This document shows, piece after piece, positions 52,496-63,274 of a stretch of DNA of 64,000 bases (positions are counted from its first letter, which is position 1; every line of letters starts with the position of its first letter). The stretch is taken from assembly GCF_963966145.1 (NCBI RefSeq), contig NC_091056.1, positions 1,488,001-1,552,000 on the forward strand. The letters are read 5' to 3'. Origin of the DNA: Tenebrio molitor. Lineage: Eukaryota; Arthropoda; Insecta; Coleoptera; Tenebrionidae. The notes under the pieces were generated by a model. It made no database searches, had not been told where the DNA came from, and worked only from the letters and a program-made list of their open reading frames with translations. The position numbers and the translations under genes are program-made.

Positions 52496-52639
52496 TTAGT
52501 TGCTGTCAATGTCATCTTTAACCTGATCCCGTTACCCGTTCACACTGCTTAAATTTTGCAAAATCGTTGTTACTAGATTTTGAATGTGTACGCGATAGTT
52601 TTGAAAGCAAGTATACATACAATGAACTTTTTACATGGA

Positions 52640-53262
52640 TATGTAATACATTTCAAATTGCAATTAGAATTATTTTCAAATGCAACAATGTAAAAGTGAA
52701 GTAATTGACTTGCGCTTATGTTTTTTCTAGATGCAACTAACCATTTCATGTTAGGGACCTCTTCAAATATATCCGTGTCATTAACAACTTGTTCAGAAAT
52801 AATATGTCTTTTCCGCAGTTCGCTCAATTTATGCGGAACTCTATTCCAAGATAATGAAATTAATCGCCTCAAAAATGTTTGACGTAAGCACTCAATAATA
52901 TTAACAATACTTATGCCAAGCCTCTGTGGACGTTTACCACCAATCGAGGAGTTGTATTTTAATTATTGATGCCATTTCTCTAATGACATATTGGTATTTT
53001 TGCGAAAGCCTTTTCTAAAGTAGTGCGCCCACTGTGTAGGTCGGCAGAAATAATAGTTCTGAAAATACTCTCCATATTTCTTGGTTTCTGGATTTGTAAG
53101 TTGCATCTCCACTGTATGCTGAAGCATCCTGTGAAATGTGTTTTCATCCAGTTCATCAATCAGGTTTTTGATATTGTTCGGTCGCGGATGTTTCCGACGC
53201 CGATCTAGTCTGGGGGTTTCCTCTAGACACGTTCGGGGTTCCGTGTTCGGAATTAAAACACA
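52640..53262 (-). pseudogene. MULE/FLYWCH-type transposase C-terminal fragment
   Basis: Minus strand: LIDELDENTFHRMLQHT, YGEYFQNYYFCRPTQWAHYFRKG and NTNMSLEKWH (53180-52970). After stops, RRLISLSWNRVPHKLSELRKRHIISEQ (near 52870-52790). I recall this text from the C-terminal half of insect MULE (Phantom-like) proteins that carry FLYWCH fingers. The catalytic DDE part is absent; the upstream side was replaced by the BEL element's LTR. Confidence 0.6.
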
Positions 53263-53265
53263 CAC

Positions 53266-53536
53266 TGTGTTTTTGTAGTATATTGGTACAACTTACGACA
53301 ACTTATTTACAACAAGGTTTGGTTAACAAAAATGAACAATTGACCTGTTGATCGTACTGTTAAGAGTCTGAGTGTCAGAGTGTCAGCCCCTTTTACATAA
53401 AACATGGGTTTATATAGACGGTCGTCCAGGTAGGACAGAATCAGGCGGTGGCGGTACCACTGCCACAGGTGTCCTGGCAACGCACCCTTCTACGAAATAA
53501 GGCGTCTCTGATTCTTTACTGGCGCCGTACCTAACA
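53266..53536 (-). mobile_element. BEL/Pao 3' LTR
   Basis: Minus strand: starts TGTTAGGTACGGCGCC directly after a polypurine tract (53537-53551) and ends near ACA at 53266. A TATATAAA promoter box lies at about 53412-53419. It terminates the BEL element whose pol lies upstream on the minus strand. No 5' LTR was found beyond 59326. Confidence 0.8.
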
Positions 53537-53551
53537 TTTCCTCCCCCCCTT
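53537..53551 (-). other. Polypurine tract of the BEL/Pao element
   Basis: Complement reads CAAGGGGGGAGGAAA immediately before the LTR start, as expected for plus-strand priming. Confidence 0.75.
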
Positions 53552-53822
53552 GAAAGTACCTCTTTCAACGAGATAATAATAGTACATGTCATGATACTAA
53601 TTAATTTGTACAATGATGATGAATTTCCTAAAATAATTTGATATATGCTAACTACCTTACACATGATAAAATGACAAAGAATATAAACAAACAGATGAAA
53701 AAAGATGGTAGACATGTTCCAATGTGATTGTTGGACAGAGAGAAGAAAAAACGAAAAAAAAGGAAAATTGTTTGAAAAAGATCCTACACTAAGAGTTTGA
53801 GTGGCCGCAACGATTGTCATCT

Positions 53823-54149
53823 TTAACACAGTGGTAGCACACACACTTTTGTCACTGGTCGTTTCACTACACCTCGCACTGTTTTCACTGTCACCACCCT
53901 GGTGAATCCGTCAGTCCCCGGATGTAACGTTGTGATTCTTCCAAGAATCCATTGCAAGGCTGGAATGTTGTCTTCTCGGAGAAGCACCAGACTGTCGACT
54001 TGGGGTTGTTGCGTGATGGTGTTCCACTTCGTCCTTTGTTGCAATTGGTGCAGGTACTCTTCGGACCACCGTTTCCAAAAATGTTGGCGCATTTTTTCCA
54101 ACAATTGATACATACCTGGATAATCTATTGCCCGGGAGATCGCTGACAT
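53823..54149 (-). pseudogene. BEL/Pao pol C-terminal domain (DUF5641-like)
   Basis: FWKRWSEEYLHQLQQRTKW, then VLLREDNIPALQWILGRI and GVVKRPVTKVC, the conserved domain that follows integrase in BEL/Pao polyproteins. It overlaps the end of the integrase frame in another phase, so one frameshift near 54100 separates them. Stop near 53823. Confidence 0.88.
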
Positions 54150-55293
54150 CTGGTTCTGGTGGCGCCGTCAGTGCGTCCTCAATGAGAAAGTGGCCTGCGG
54201 TCAGTGCTTTTAGGTCGGAGGGATCACTGGATAGAGGAGTGATGGGTCGGGAGTTAAGACAGGCCTCGATCATTGACAGCAGTGTGTATAACTCCTCGTA
54301 ATTTAATAACGTCTCCCCTATGACGCGTTTTACATGAAATTTGGTCGACTTAACAGCGGCTTCCCAAAGTCCACCCATGTGTGGAGCACGTGGGGGGATA
54401 AAATGCCAATTTATTTGTTGGTCTGCTAATGAATTGATTATATTGGTTTGAAAATCATTTGTTTTGAATAACTTAGCAAGTTCGCGGTTCGCACCCACAA
54501 AATTTGTCGCATTATCTGAATACAAATTTGAAACGTTTCCACGGCGGGACATAAATCTTTTGAGCGCATTGAGAAATGTTGCTGATGTGCAGTCACAAAC
54601 TAATTCAATGTGCACAGCTCTAGTTGAAAGACAAATAAAAATGGCGATGTAACATTTGATCTTTCTGTTGGTTCGTTTGAACCCATCTTTTATGAGTATG
54701 GGTCCGGCATAGTCAATCCCTGTGTGGGTGAATGGTCTAGACGGTGTTACTCGTGGTTCAGGTAAATTTCCCATTAATTGATTTTCGAATCTGGGATTAA
54801 CCCGAAAACACCTTACGCACTTAAAAATGATTTGACGTACAATGTCCCGACAAGAGAGTATCCAGTACCGTTGCCTAGTTGCTACTGTGGTAGCTTGACA
54901 ACCAGCGTGCAAGTGACTTATGTGATAAGACTGAATGATGAGTTTTGTCACATGATGATCTTTCGGTAGGAGCAGCTGGTGTTTTTGTTCATACGCGATC
55001 GAAGCATGTTTGAGCCGAGCCCCTACGCGGAGTAAACCATTTTTGTCTATGAAGGGCTGTAAAGTTATTAGTTTGCTTGTTTTTGGTAATGTTTTATGAT
55101 TTGTGAGATAATGAATGTCCTTACTGAATGCTTCGAGTTGCGTCATTTTGATGATTACGTCATGTGCCCGTTTGATTTCGTCGCCAGTTAATTGCCCCGT
55201 GTTTTTGTTATTCGTTTTTTGTGAATTGTTTACGAATCGTAAGACATACGCCGTGACTCGAATTGTTTTGGAAAATGTGGAGAATTTTGTCAA
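53911..55293 (-). CDS. BEL/Pao integrase, long intact frame
   Basis: 460 open codons. Starts within the connection domain, then a zinc-binding region (HISHLHAGCQATTVATRQRYW and FKCVRCFRVN: H-H-C-C), the catalytic core with GIDYAGPI (first Asp), NLYSDNATNFVGA (second Asp) and MGGLWEAAVKS (Glu), and LNSRPITPLSSD. The last 50 residues are out-of-phase text from the next domain after a frameshift near 54100. Integrates the cDNA in intact relatives; here the rest of pol is broken, so autonomous activity is unlikely. Confidence 0.9.
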   Translation of the reverse strand: MTKFSTFSKTIRVTAYVLRFVNNSQKTNNKNTGQLTGDEIKRAHDVIIKMTQLEAFSKDIHYLTNHKTLPKTSKLITLQPFIDKNGLLRVGARLKHASIAYEQKHQLLLPKDHHVTKLIIQSYHISHLHAGCQATTVATRQRYWILSCRDIVRQIIFKCVRCFRVNPRFENQLMGNLPEPRVTPSRPFTHTGIDYAGPILIKDGFKRTNRKIKCYIAIFICLSTRAVHIELVCDCTSATFLNALKRFMSRRGNVSNLYSDNATNFVGANRELAKLFKTNDFQTNIINSLADQQINWHFIPPRAPHMGGLWEAAVKSTKFHVKRVIGETLLNYEELYTLLSMIEACLNSRPITPLSSDPSDLKALTAGHFLIEDALTAPPEPDVSDLPGNRLSRYVSIVGKNAPTFLETVVRRVPAPIATKDEVEHHHATTPSRQSGASPRRQHSSLAMDSWKNHNVTSGD

Positions 55294-55470
55294 AGCTGCA
55301 AAATTTGAATTAACTCTGGTGGTAGCCAGACAGCATTTCGAATGTCAGACAAAGAAACTGAAATATTGTCATCGGAACTTTTGAAATTGGTGTTTCTTAA
55401 AAACTGCGGACCGTGCCACCATAGCGTCGAGTCGTTGAGTTGTTGTGGCGTAACCCCCCGTGATAGTACA
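55290..55470 (-). pseudogene. BEL/Pao RNase H to integrase connection
   Basis: SRGVTPQQLNDSTLWWHGPQFL is the hallmark linker after RNase H in BEL/Pao. It follows a MITE boundary at about 55475; the intervening part of RNase H is lost. Frame change near 55300 leads into the integrase frame. Confidence 0.8.
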
Positions 55471-55472
55471 GT

Positions 55473-56222
55473 AAATTCAAAAAACTCCTGGACTGTCAAA
55501 TTTAAATTTTAAATAAAATGCTTGTTTTGACTGTACTTGGGTATAAAAAAATTTCGTTAGAGTGTACCGACATCAAAATCTAGTTACAAAATATATTTAG
55601 GTTATGTTTTCATTTTTAATTATTGAACTAAAAATGTTTTGAATCATTCATTGCTTCGAACACTTGAAGTGAAATGCAGCAACTAAATGAATTGGAGCAA
55701 TTTAATAATAAAGTTCATAAAAAACACACGACAAACTGAAAACAGGTAACAAATTAAACAACAACCAAAATCATCCAAAATAAACCAATCTGTTTCATTT
55801 ATTCAGAATCGGAAGAAAATTATTTAAATTAACATTTGATTAACACTTATCTGCAAAATTTTGATTTGAGAATCACAAGAACGAACACCAATTAACAATA
55901 CTGGAGCGGCTTTGGCACAAACTTGTAATTTCTTCCCGTTATTATCACTTTTTTGTTTGTTCCTCATAATAATTTCTTATGGCCCTCTTCTCTCGCGCCA
56001 ATAGAACCACCCTAGTTCGTTTTGAACTTTCCATTTTAACCTTTTTACAAAATACACTTAAATAATTTTGCAGTTTATTCGACAATGTCAATTTAAACAA
56101 ATGAATAGTTTGAAAAATTAAAAAATCATAGATGACAACTGGGCAATATGAAAATAACTAGTGATTTAACCAACCTAACAACTGCAATTTTGATTTTGAC
56201 AGTCCACATGTTTTTTGAATGG
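55473..56222. mobile_element. About 750-bp inverted-repeat element in BEL RNase H
   Basis: ATTCAAAAAACTCCTGGACTG at 55474 and the complement of 56198-56222 (ATTCAAAAAACATGTGGACTG) match at 22 of 26 bases and continue CAAA. BEL text lies on both sides, but some coding is missing between them. Interior AT-rich and non-coding. No target duplication resolved. Confidence 0.75.
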
Positions 56223-56369
56223 CCTTTATATCTGCGGGATTCTCGAATGTTCGAGTTGTGCTAATAATAAGGCGGCTGATAATTCGAGACGAGGAATGGT
56301 GATGGCTTTGAGTGGAGCAACTCGATTTTTCGAACATAAAAGATGTGACTCGGCGTGTCCATCATTATA
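56223..56369 (-). pseudogene. BEL/Pao RNase H, second part
   Basis: LFCSKNRVAPLKAITIPRLELSAALL, the RNase H segment with its conserved Glu, enclosed between two MITEs. A stop falls after SRIPQI. Confidence 0.85.
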
Positions 56370-57245
56370 CAGTGTGGAAACTACTTATGGAATAAATTCA
56401 GTAATTTGAAAACTAATGATATTTGTGGAAAACACTGAAACAGGTCAATTTTTATTTCTCATAGTGCTTATTTTAAGTTGCTTCACTTGTTCGTGACCTT
56501 ATCCATTTTTGAGCTATTACGTCATCACCATTTTTTTTAAATGACAACCCCCACTTTTTTGTCTTTTTTCTGATAAACCTTCTTACTACCTAAACGATAA
56601 ATAAAAAAATTGGTACCTCACATAACAATTTTTTTGAGAAAATGACAAATTTTACTTCAAAAATTTAATTTAATTTTTAATGCAAAAAATTTCATTGACC
56701 TTAAACAAAAACAAACAAACATCTAACGTTAACAATAAAATGTAACGCAAATGTTGAAATTGCCCCCCGACAACTATTTAGCACTCACACAGGAGTGTCA
56801 ACATTGTACACCGCGCTCAATAATGTTAGGGCTATTTTGTTCCATTTCAGCGCGAATTCTGTGTCGTAAAGCTTCTAAATTGTTTGGTCTATTGAAGTAA
56901 ATCCTCGATTTTAAATAATAACATAGAAAAAGAATTAAATGCATTGAATACATTTAAAGTAAAATTTGTCATTTTCTCAAAAAAATTGTTATGTAAGTTA
57001 CCAAATTTTTTAATTCATAGTTTAGGTATTATGCAGGTCTATCAGAAAGAGAAGAAAAAAGTGGGGGTTGTCATTTAAAAAAATTGGTGATGACGTCATA
57101 GCTCAAAAATGGATGACGTCATGAGCAAGTGAAGTAACTTAAAATAAGTATTACGAGAAATAAAAATTGACCTGTTTCAGCGTTTTTGACAAATGTCATT
57201 AGTTTTGAAATTATTGAATTTATTCCATAAGTAATTTCCACACTG
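56370..57245. mobile_element. 876-bp TA-flanked element with about 290-310-bp inverted ends, in BEL RNase H
   Basis: Begins CAGTGTGGAAACTACTTATG and ends with its near-complement. TA flanks both sides (56368-56369, 57246-57247). The arms run to about 56680 and from 56958, at roughly 85 percent identity. The centre (56820-56925, minus strand) keeps a transposase C-terminal scrap, RPNNLEALRHRIRAEMEQNSP, typical of mariner-like proteins, so it is a deletion derivative. A one-armed relic lies at 35156. Confidence 0.93.
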
Positions 57246-57247
57246 TA

Positions 57248-58640
57248 GAGAGTTCGCACGCATACGCACGCACCGTACGACTTTTGACTGCTATCACAAA
57301 ACTCGTGAATTTGAATGTGAGAATACGATCGGTCGTTAATCACCTTCCTGGGAATCCTTATGTTGTTTATCTGACTGAAAGTACTTAGAAAGTTCGTCCA
57401 CATTGTATGTATATCCGCAGGTAGTGACTCATCCCAATCGAGCTTTAAAGTCCAGATGCTTTGTAAAATGATTTTCGCACTTATTGTGATTGGCGTTCGA
57501 GTCCGAGGGGATCAAATAATTTTGCGATTACGCTTAAAATGCCCCGTTTTGTGTTTTTGACGTGATGAATGTTCACTGAATACCTGAAGTTATCTGAACC
57601 GCAGTCCCAATTGATACCTAGTACTTTATTTTGACCTTGCTTGTCTAATAAAATGATTTCGTTTGATGCGATTTCATCGGACGATTGCAGTAGTGCTTTG
57701 TCATTTGATGAGAATTTTCGTAGTTGAAAGCCCCCTTCCGAGAGGATTATTGTTACTTCTTCGCGAATTTTTATGAGCGCGTCAACAGAGTCTGCTCCCG
57801 TAAGCAGATCATCTACTTAAAAATTCCGAAGAATTACTTGGTGAGCTTCGGGGAATCGTTCCGCGTTGCAAACCGCTAGTTCTTGTAAACACCTCTGGGC
57901 GAGATAGGGTGAGCAATTTAGACCGTAGCTCACTGTTAAAAGCCGGTATGTCTCAATGGCAGTGTTCGTTTGATCTCACCATAAGATTAATTGGTAATTG
58001 CACCCGTATCTGCCGATATATTTTCTCGATATCACCTGTGATGACATATTGATGTGTACGAAACCGAGTTCCTGTTGGCAACGCCGGTCCCACGAATAAG
58101 TTATCGTTAAGACTTTTGCCGTTACTCGATTGAGAGGAACCATCGAAAACAACACGCAATTTTGTGGTGGTACTCTCGGGTTTGAAAACTGGATGATGCG
58201 GTAAAAAATATGTGCGTGTGGCAAGTAAATTTGCCAAGGTGCTTTCCGACAAACGTTCTAAATGTCCGCGTGCTTCATAATCGTCTAAGAATGATTTATA
58301 ATCCCGGTGTAAAGATGTATCCCTTTTCAATTTGTTTTCAACGGAGTAGAACCGTTTTACCGCTATGTTCCTGGAAGGACCTAGGTTTGGAGGATTTGTC
58401 CGAAATGGTAATCGCACTATAAACCGTCCGGTAGAGTCTCTTTGTGTAGTTCTCCGAAAAAACTCTTCACAAATTGTTTCGTCAGCCGATAACGGTTTGG
58501 AATGGTCAAAACTTTCTAATTCCCAAGATTGTTTTAATTGATGCTCCAGTGAAATTTGAGATAGATTGCAAACAACTGGTTTTGATTTGGTTGTTGGTAT
58601 CTCACCCGCAATAATCTACCCTAATTGTGTTTTTTGCAGC
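57248..58640 (-). pseudogene. BEL/Pao reverse transcriptase and RNase H start, nonsense in the YVDD motif
   Basis: From 58417: RFYSVENKLKRD, LPHHPVFKPEST, KLRVVFDGSS (motif around the first catalytic Asp) and QIRVQL; after a shift near 57955, SPYLAQRCLQEL and VDDLLTGADS, where the codon before VDD (57817-57819) is a stop instead of the usual aromatic residue. Next KVLGINWD and, after shifts, RNase H start IHEFCDSSQKSYGACVCVRT, cut at 57246 by a MITE. The catalytic Asp pair survives but the frame is broken at least five times. Confidence 0.88.
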
Positions 58641-58704
58641 GTTGGGGCTTTGTTTGAACGTATTTGACCTATGCAGATTAAATTCCAAAATTGTTCGTTT
58701 CCTA

Positions 58705-59326
58705 TTAAGAGGTCGATCGGACGCGAAACGTGGAATTGAGGATCAGCGAATCTGATGTTTGGTTGTTTGGTAAATTTAAACTTTTTACGTCGAGTGATAC
58801 CAGTAGAAGATTCTCCGTGATTTTAGGCACTATTAAGCAGAACAAGGATGTTTTAGACGAACTCTGGTTTGAATGAATTTGAATATTTGTGGCTTTCTTG
58901 ACCGTTGTCACGCCTTGATTTATTCCGATGATGGGCAAGTTCAATTTGTTAAGATGACATCTTAATTTCTGCGCTGCTAACCAATAAAGCTCTTAGCTGA
59001 TGCTTATTCCCGTTTTTGTCAGTGACCTGAACTATGGTTGTCGATAGTACGATGTTTTTGTCGTGTGTTTGAACATGATGAGTAGCTGACGCAACCGTGA
59101 GTGGTTGATCAGAAGAGACACTTTCTGTGGTTCCAAAATGCAACAATGAATTGTGTTTTTTGTGACACGTTTTGCAATTGCCTGCTAAACAGTTCTCGGA
59201 TATATGCCCAGCTCTCAAACAATTTAAACATAATTGATGTTTTTTAATTTCACCTACTCGTTGAGTTACAGAAAGTGCTAAAAACTCCTTGCATTGGTAC
59301 AAGTGGTGTTGTTGTTTGCAGATCAC
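58705..59326 (-). pseudogene. BEL/Pao Gag zinc knuckles and protease
   Basis: Two Cys knuckles: CLNCLRAGHISENC (CX2CX4HX4C) and CKTCHKKHNSLLH, then the protease start TIVQVTDKNGNKHQLRALLVSSAE, where relatives have the catalytic Asp (ALLDxxSx), here Val-Ser-Ser. A shift follows near 58946 and LNLPIIGINQG continues the domain. The loss of the catalytic Asp inactivates the protease. The gag matrix/capsid part and 5' LTR are absent. Confidence 0.82.
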
Positions 59327-59880
59327 ACATTGATTTGATGAACACGGAGAAAACTATCTAATAAGACTTAACAGAAATATAATAATTTGTATAAGAATTT
59401 CTATTACACATAGTGACACAATATGTGTATAATACGTCGTATTAAAAAAATATATTAAACAGTGTTAATCGAAATTAATAATCAATTTAATAAACCTTAA
59501 TACACTTAAGTTATAGTTTTCATTAAATTATTTAGTAAATCTTAATACATTTTTGTACGATATAAGTGACTATATTATAAATTTAACTGAACTCATATGA
59601 TAAAAAATAATAACTCTGTGAATACGATATATTATAAATTAATAAACAATTTAATAAACGTTATTCTATTTAAAACATAATTTTTATTACGTAATTTAGT
59701 AAACCTTAAAAAAATAATAATATGATTTAAGTGATTCTAGTATAAACTCTACTGTACTCATATAATACAACGTATTATACAAAATTAGTAATGATAATTG
59801 GTTACTGGGTAGGTAGGTGAGGAAACAAAAATATACATAAAATTTAACCAAATTTATTAACAATAGATAAATGTATGTAT
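59327..59880. repeat. AT-rich stretch with a worn ~165-bp tandem repeat, no gene
   Basis: Phrases such as AATTTAATAAAC, ATTATTTAGTAAA, TAAGTGA.T.TA.TATAAA and ACTGAACTCATATGATA recur in the same order at about 59488-59600 and 59650-59770, giving two diverged units. It marks where BEL 5' sequence stops. Confidence 0.6.
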
Positions 59881-59882
59881 TT

Positions 59883-60727
59883 TTATACAGTGTACTTAAG
59901 TGTTAAAAACGACTTATTACCTACTATCGAACATAATACTGGACTCTTATAAGGAAGCATTTCCTGATTAATACAACCAAATCCGTTCATACGTACATCA
60001 TTATTTATCAAATAAGAGTGATAATGTTCATCAAACAATACAGTTACACATTTTACTAATATAAGCTGTATACAACCAAAAGAAGGCATATCTTCGTCAG
60101 TTGATGTTAAAATAAAATCATTAATTCTATACTTTGTTCCAAAAACAACAACAAAATTGTACTGTTTGAGATTATTTGATAAATTAAAATAAGATAATGT
60201 TTCGTTTACATTTTGATCTTGATCAAATTTTCTGTAATCTAATAAGTAACCAACAGTGACTGTTTTTTTAAAACCTTCGTTTAGTACAAACTTATTGCAC
60301 AATTCCGAAAATCTTGTAAAACATACTGAACTTGATTTCTGGGAATAAAATTTTTGCTATACAATTTACATACTAATAAACATACGTCATACTGAAGAGC
60401 ATCATGAAAATTTGTTCTAGGAATTTGTACATTTTCAACATTAACGTCTGTTTTGTTATTAATCAAATTATCATTTATTCTTAACGCTTGTGGGGTAAGG
60501 GGTTCTGTATTTTCGTTGGTAATGACATTTAATTTATTAGTTGCAAAAGTATGAGATTTGATATGTTTCAAAAAAGAGTTTAATGTGGAAAACTTTCTGC
60601 GACAAGAGTTATTATTTTCGCAACAAATATATAAACCGTTGTTTTTTAACTTATGGATTAATCTTAAGTGCAAACTTAATAATTTTGGAGTTTTCAGTAC
60701 ACTTTTACAAAGAAAACATGTAGGCAT
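59883..60727 (-). pseudogene. Uncharacterised C2H2 zinc-finger gene of a repeated insect family
   Basis: Starts MPTCFLCKSVLKTPKLLSLHLRLIH, a C2H2 finger, followed by a second (CCENNNSCRRKFSTLNSFLKHIKSH). The middle reads LLVCKLYSKNFIPRNQVQYVLQDF. One T is missing near 60290, after which ELCNKFVLNEGFKKTVTVGYLLDY continues to VTVLFDEHYHSYLI and a stop at 59883. I recall large insect families with this N-terminal finger pair and C-terminal domain that spread like mobile elements; biochemical role unknown. The usual long middle section is missing. Confidence 0.55.
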
Positions 60728-60766
60728 TATGAACGGATTTAGTTAACTAATTTAGGTAAAAAACGC

Positions 60767-61581
60767 TTAATTCAATAAAGTTTGTCGCAAAATATCCAAA
60801 CCACTAAAGTGTTTATCACAATCAGTGTTGATTTCATATACGTACTTTTGTATAAATGTCCATACATTGCAACATTCAGGCGAATATTGTGTATTCAAGG
60901 CAAAAATAATTTTAAAAGTCAGATCCAGTGCTTTAACTGGCGAATCTGCCATGTACAATTGATCGTCAATAAATGTATATGAAGCAGTGATGTTTTCTAC
61001 GTTACCACATAAAATTATGAAGGGTTGAATTCCGAAATTGTGTTTGAACACCTGATTTCTCCGCTGCTGGATTTTTTCATATATTTAATTTGGATTCTGT
61101 AAATACAAAAAAAATAACTCGTAGTATTACATCAAATTGTACAAAAGAAAACTTACTACGACGTGCAAAACGAATGACTCCTGTACTTCTAGTTTTGACG
61201 GCCAATGATTTTTACGTTTGACCTTAGAGGGGACTGTCGTTGGTGGGAAAAGTAAAGGAAGAGATAAAATAGCAGCAACATCTGAAATAGGTTTTAAGTT
61301 AGTAAACAATTTTGTGAACTGTAGGAGTACATACCGCCAGAGCCAGAAAATAAATCGATCATATTTTTCTTCTTTGCTTCTTTTAAAATATTTTCTGATA
61401 ATTGACCCCATTTTTCATACAATTTTTCACTATTACCAGGATATACCGGGTGATTCAGTTTGGTATTCGCGGCCCTATATCTTTTTTGTTTTAAGAAAAA
61501 AGTATAGCAAACCATATATATTTGTAAATCGTTTGTGAAACTACAATAGATGATGTTGTCAAATCTTCTCTGCGATGACAT
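60767..61581 (-). pseudogene. Spliced uncharacterised gene (SAMD3-like repeated family), 3' exons
   Basis: Minus strand. Exon 61581-61335 includes RAANTKLNHPVYPGNSEKLYEKWGQL and MIDLFSGSG, then a 53-bp intron (61282-61334). Exon 61281-61157 starts VAAILSLPLLFPPTTVPS and ends ESFVLHV, then an intron (donor GTAAGT at 61151-61156, acceptor near 61097). The last exon reads VFKHNFGIQPFIILCG, SPVKALDLTFKIIFALN and closes at 60767. I recall this text from uncharacterised proteins repeated in insects and fish (some labelled SAMD3-like). A TAA just after the last acceptor suggests decay. Ends 40 bases before the zinc-finger gene. Confidence 0.5.
61282..61334 (-). other. 53-bp intron in the minus-strand spliced gene
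   Basis: Donor GTATGTACTCC after GGCTCTGGCG, acceptor AAAACCTATTTCAG before ATGTTGCTGC. Splicing joins the two frames without a stop. Confidence 0.7.
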
Positions 61582-61787
61582 ATGTCAAAGTTAAGATAGT
61601 CAACTTTTTTTTTTTTTAAATAGTACACTATACATTTCTTAGCCTATTCTTGCAAAGCTTTTTTTTCTACATTTGAATGTGTAAAAAAAGTTGACAATTA
61701 CATCAGAAAAAAATCGAGAAAAATAATAAAATATGATTTAATTTATTCGAAAGCGTTATTTTCTAAAAAGAGCTAGTAAGCCAAACA

Positions 61788-62110
61788 TTTGTAAATTCGC
61801 ATTATGTTGGTTCCGTGCATGTCACTATTTACAAGACAACCACGTAGCCAAAAAATTAAATGATTTGACCTTGTTTGTTTTCAAGCCTCGGGTGCGCCTC
61901 GGCCAGAAAACTGAGACGCGGACGAAATACCAAATCCATACTGAATTTATTATGCTAAATTCGCGTTATGTTGTTTCCCTGCATCTCACTATTTTAAGAA
62001 TTACATAGCCAAAAAATAAAATTATTTGACAGTGAAATACCCGATCCATCCTGAATTTACTTTATTCGAATATTAGAATTTACAATTATTCGAATTTTAC
62101 ATCATCATGT
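61788..62110. repeat. Tandem duplication, ~163-bp unit, two diverged copies
   Basis: ATTATGTTGGTTCCGTGCATG (61801) and GTTATGTTGTTTCCCTGCATC (61967) start matching stretches of about 75 bases (...AGCCAAAAAAT.AAAT.ATTTGAC), and GAAATACC.AATCCATACTGAATTTA recurs after each. Non-coding. Confidence 0.75.
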
Positions 62111-62801
62111 CATTCATGCACTATCAAAATTCAACTACATATTTTCATTGTGTATGCATTCAAAGCGGTATAGTCAGGAAGAAGTTAGGTTTCGAAGCCA
62201 GATGTTATATCATAGTTAAAGCTCGGATTCTATGCAAATTGCATATTCGTTTCTATGGCGTATATAGACAAATTTTTTGATTTTCTGGGCATATTAACAA
62301 ATTTTGAATGAAATTACGTCATTTCAAAAATGCATATTAGTGCATATTTCTGCAATTTTCCAGATTTTTTTATTCATTTATTGAACCCTTGCAAGTCTAC
62401 ATGGTGCAGGTGCAGATAGAGGGACATCAGAAAATATCCACTTGCTTTAAAAACATGGGACTTCTTGGTAAAGCGTAATTCCAGAGAAATAAGACCATAA
62501 ATTTAACAATGGAATGAACAGATCTCCTATTTCTAAAACTTCCCGCTAACGATGTCGACCCTTTCTTTCGAAGAATTTTAATCGCTATACGTGAATTTGC
62601 ACACTGCAACATTGAATCACAAACGGTCTGCTAGTCCTAGTCGTAACGAAAAGTGCCTTTAAAAACAATTATGCCGAAAATATCTGAATCAATTTTTGCT
62701 TGGATGTAACAATATCCGGAATTATATTTCGAAGAAAGTTCAGGGAAAGTGTTTTGCAAGGCCTTGCAGCAAGCACTTGAGTATTTGAGTGTGAATACAT
62801 A

Positions 62802-63149
62802 CAGGGTGTATCTGAAATACGTGTGTTACTTTTAACCAGTGAAAGAACTCCCCAATTTATAAAACTTGTCTCTATAACATTTTGCAAAATTCGCAAAAGT
62901 ATTCAAAAATGAGAATTTAAATTTTAATTATATAATTAATTATATAATTTTTTCCATAACAATGTAACTTTTTAACAAGGCTCCATTTCTAGTACAACAG
63001 AAAATTTTCGCCCTTACCCATAGACGAGTATACACTTTGATGGCTAATTTATTCCCAATTTTAAATCTAGAGAATTTAGAGAAAAGTTTCATGAATTGGC
63101 GAGTTCTTCCAATGGTTAAAATTAACACACGTATTTCAGATAGACCCTG
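62802..63149. mobile_element. 348-bp mariner-type MITE (CAGGGTGTATCTGAAATACG)
   Basis: About 85-bp inverted ends at roughly 85 percent identity, flanked by TA (62800-62801, 63150-63151). Nested in the 62217-63940 element. Confidence 0.92.
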
Positions 63150-63274
63150 TATTAATTAATTTGCGAAAAAAAATGTTACTTTGCTACTAAGTAATACTTA
63201 TTCTATATTCAACGATAAGGATTTGAAGTTATTTTGTTTAATTTACCTGCAATTAAAACATTCATTTTTTAATA

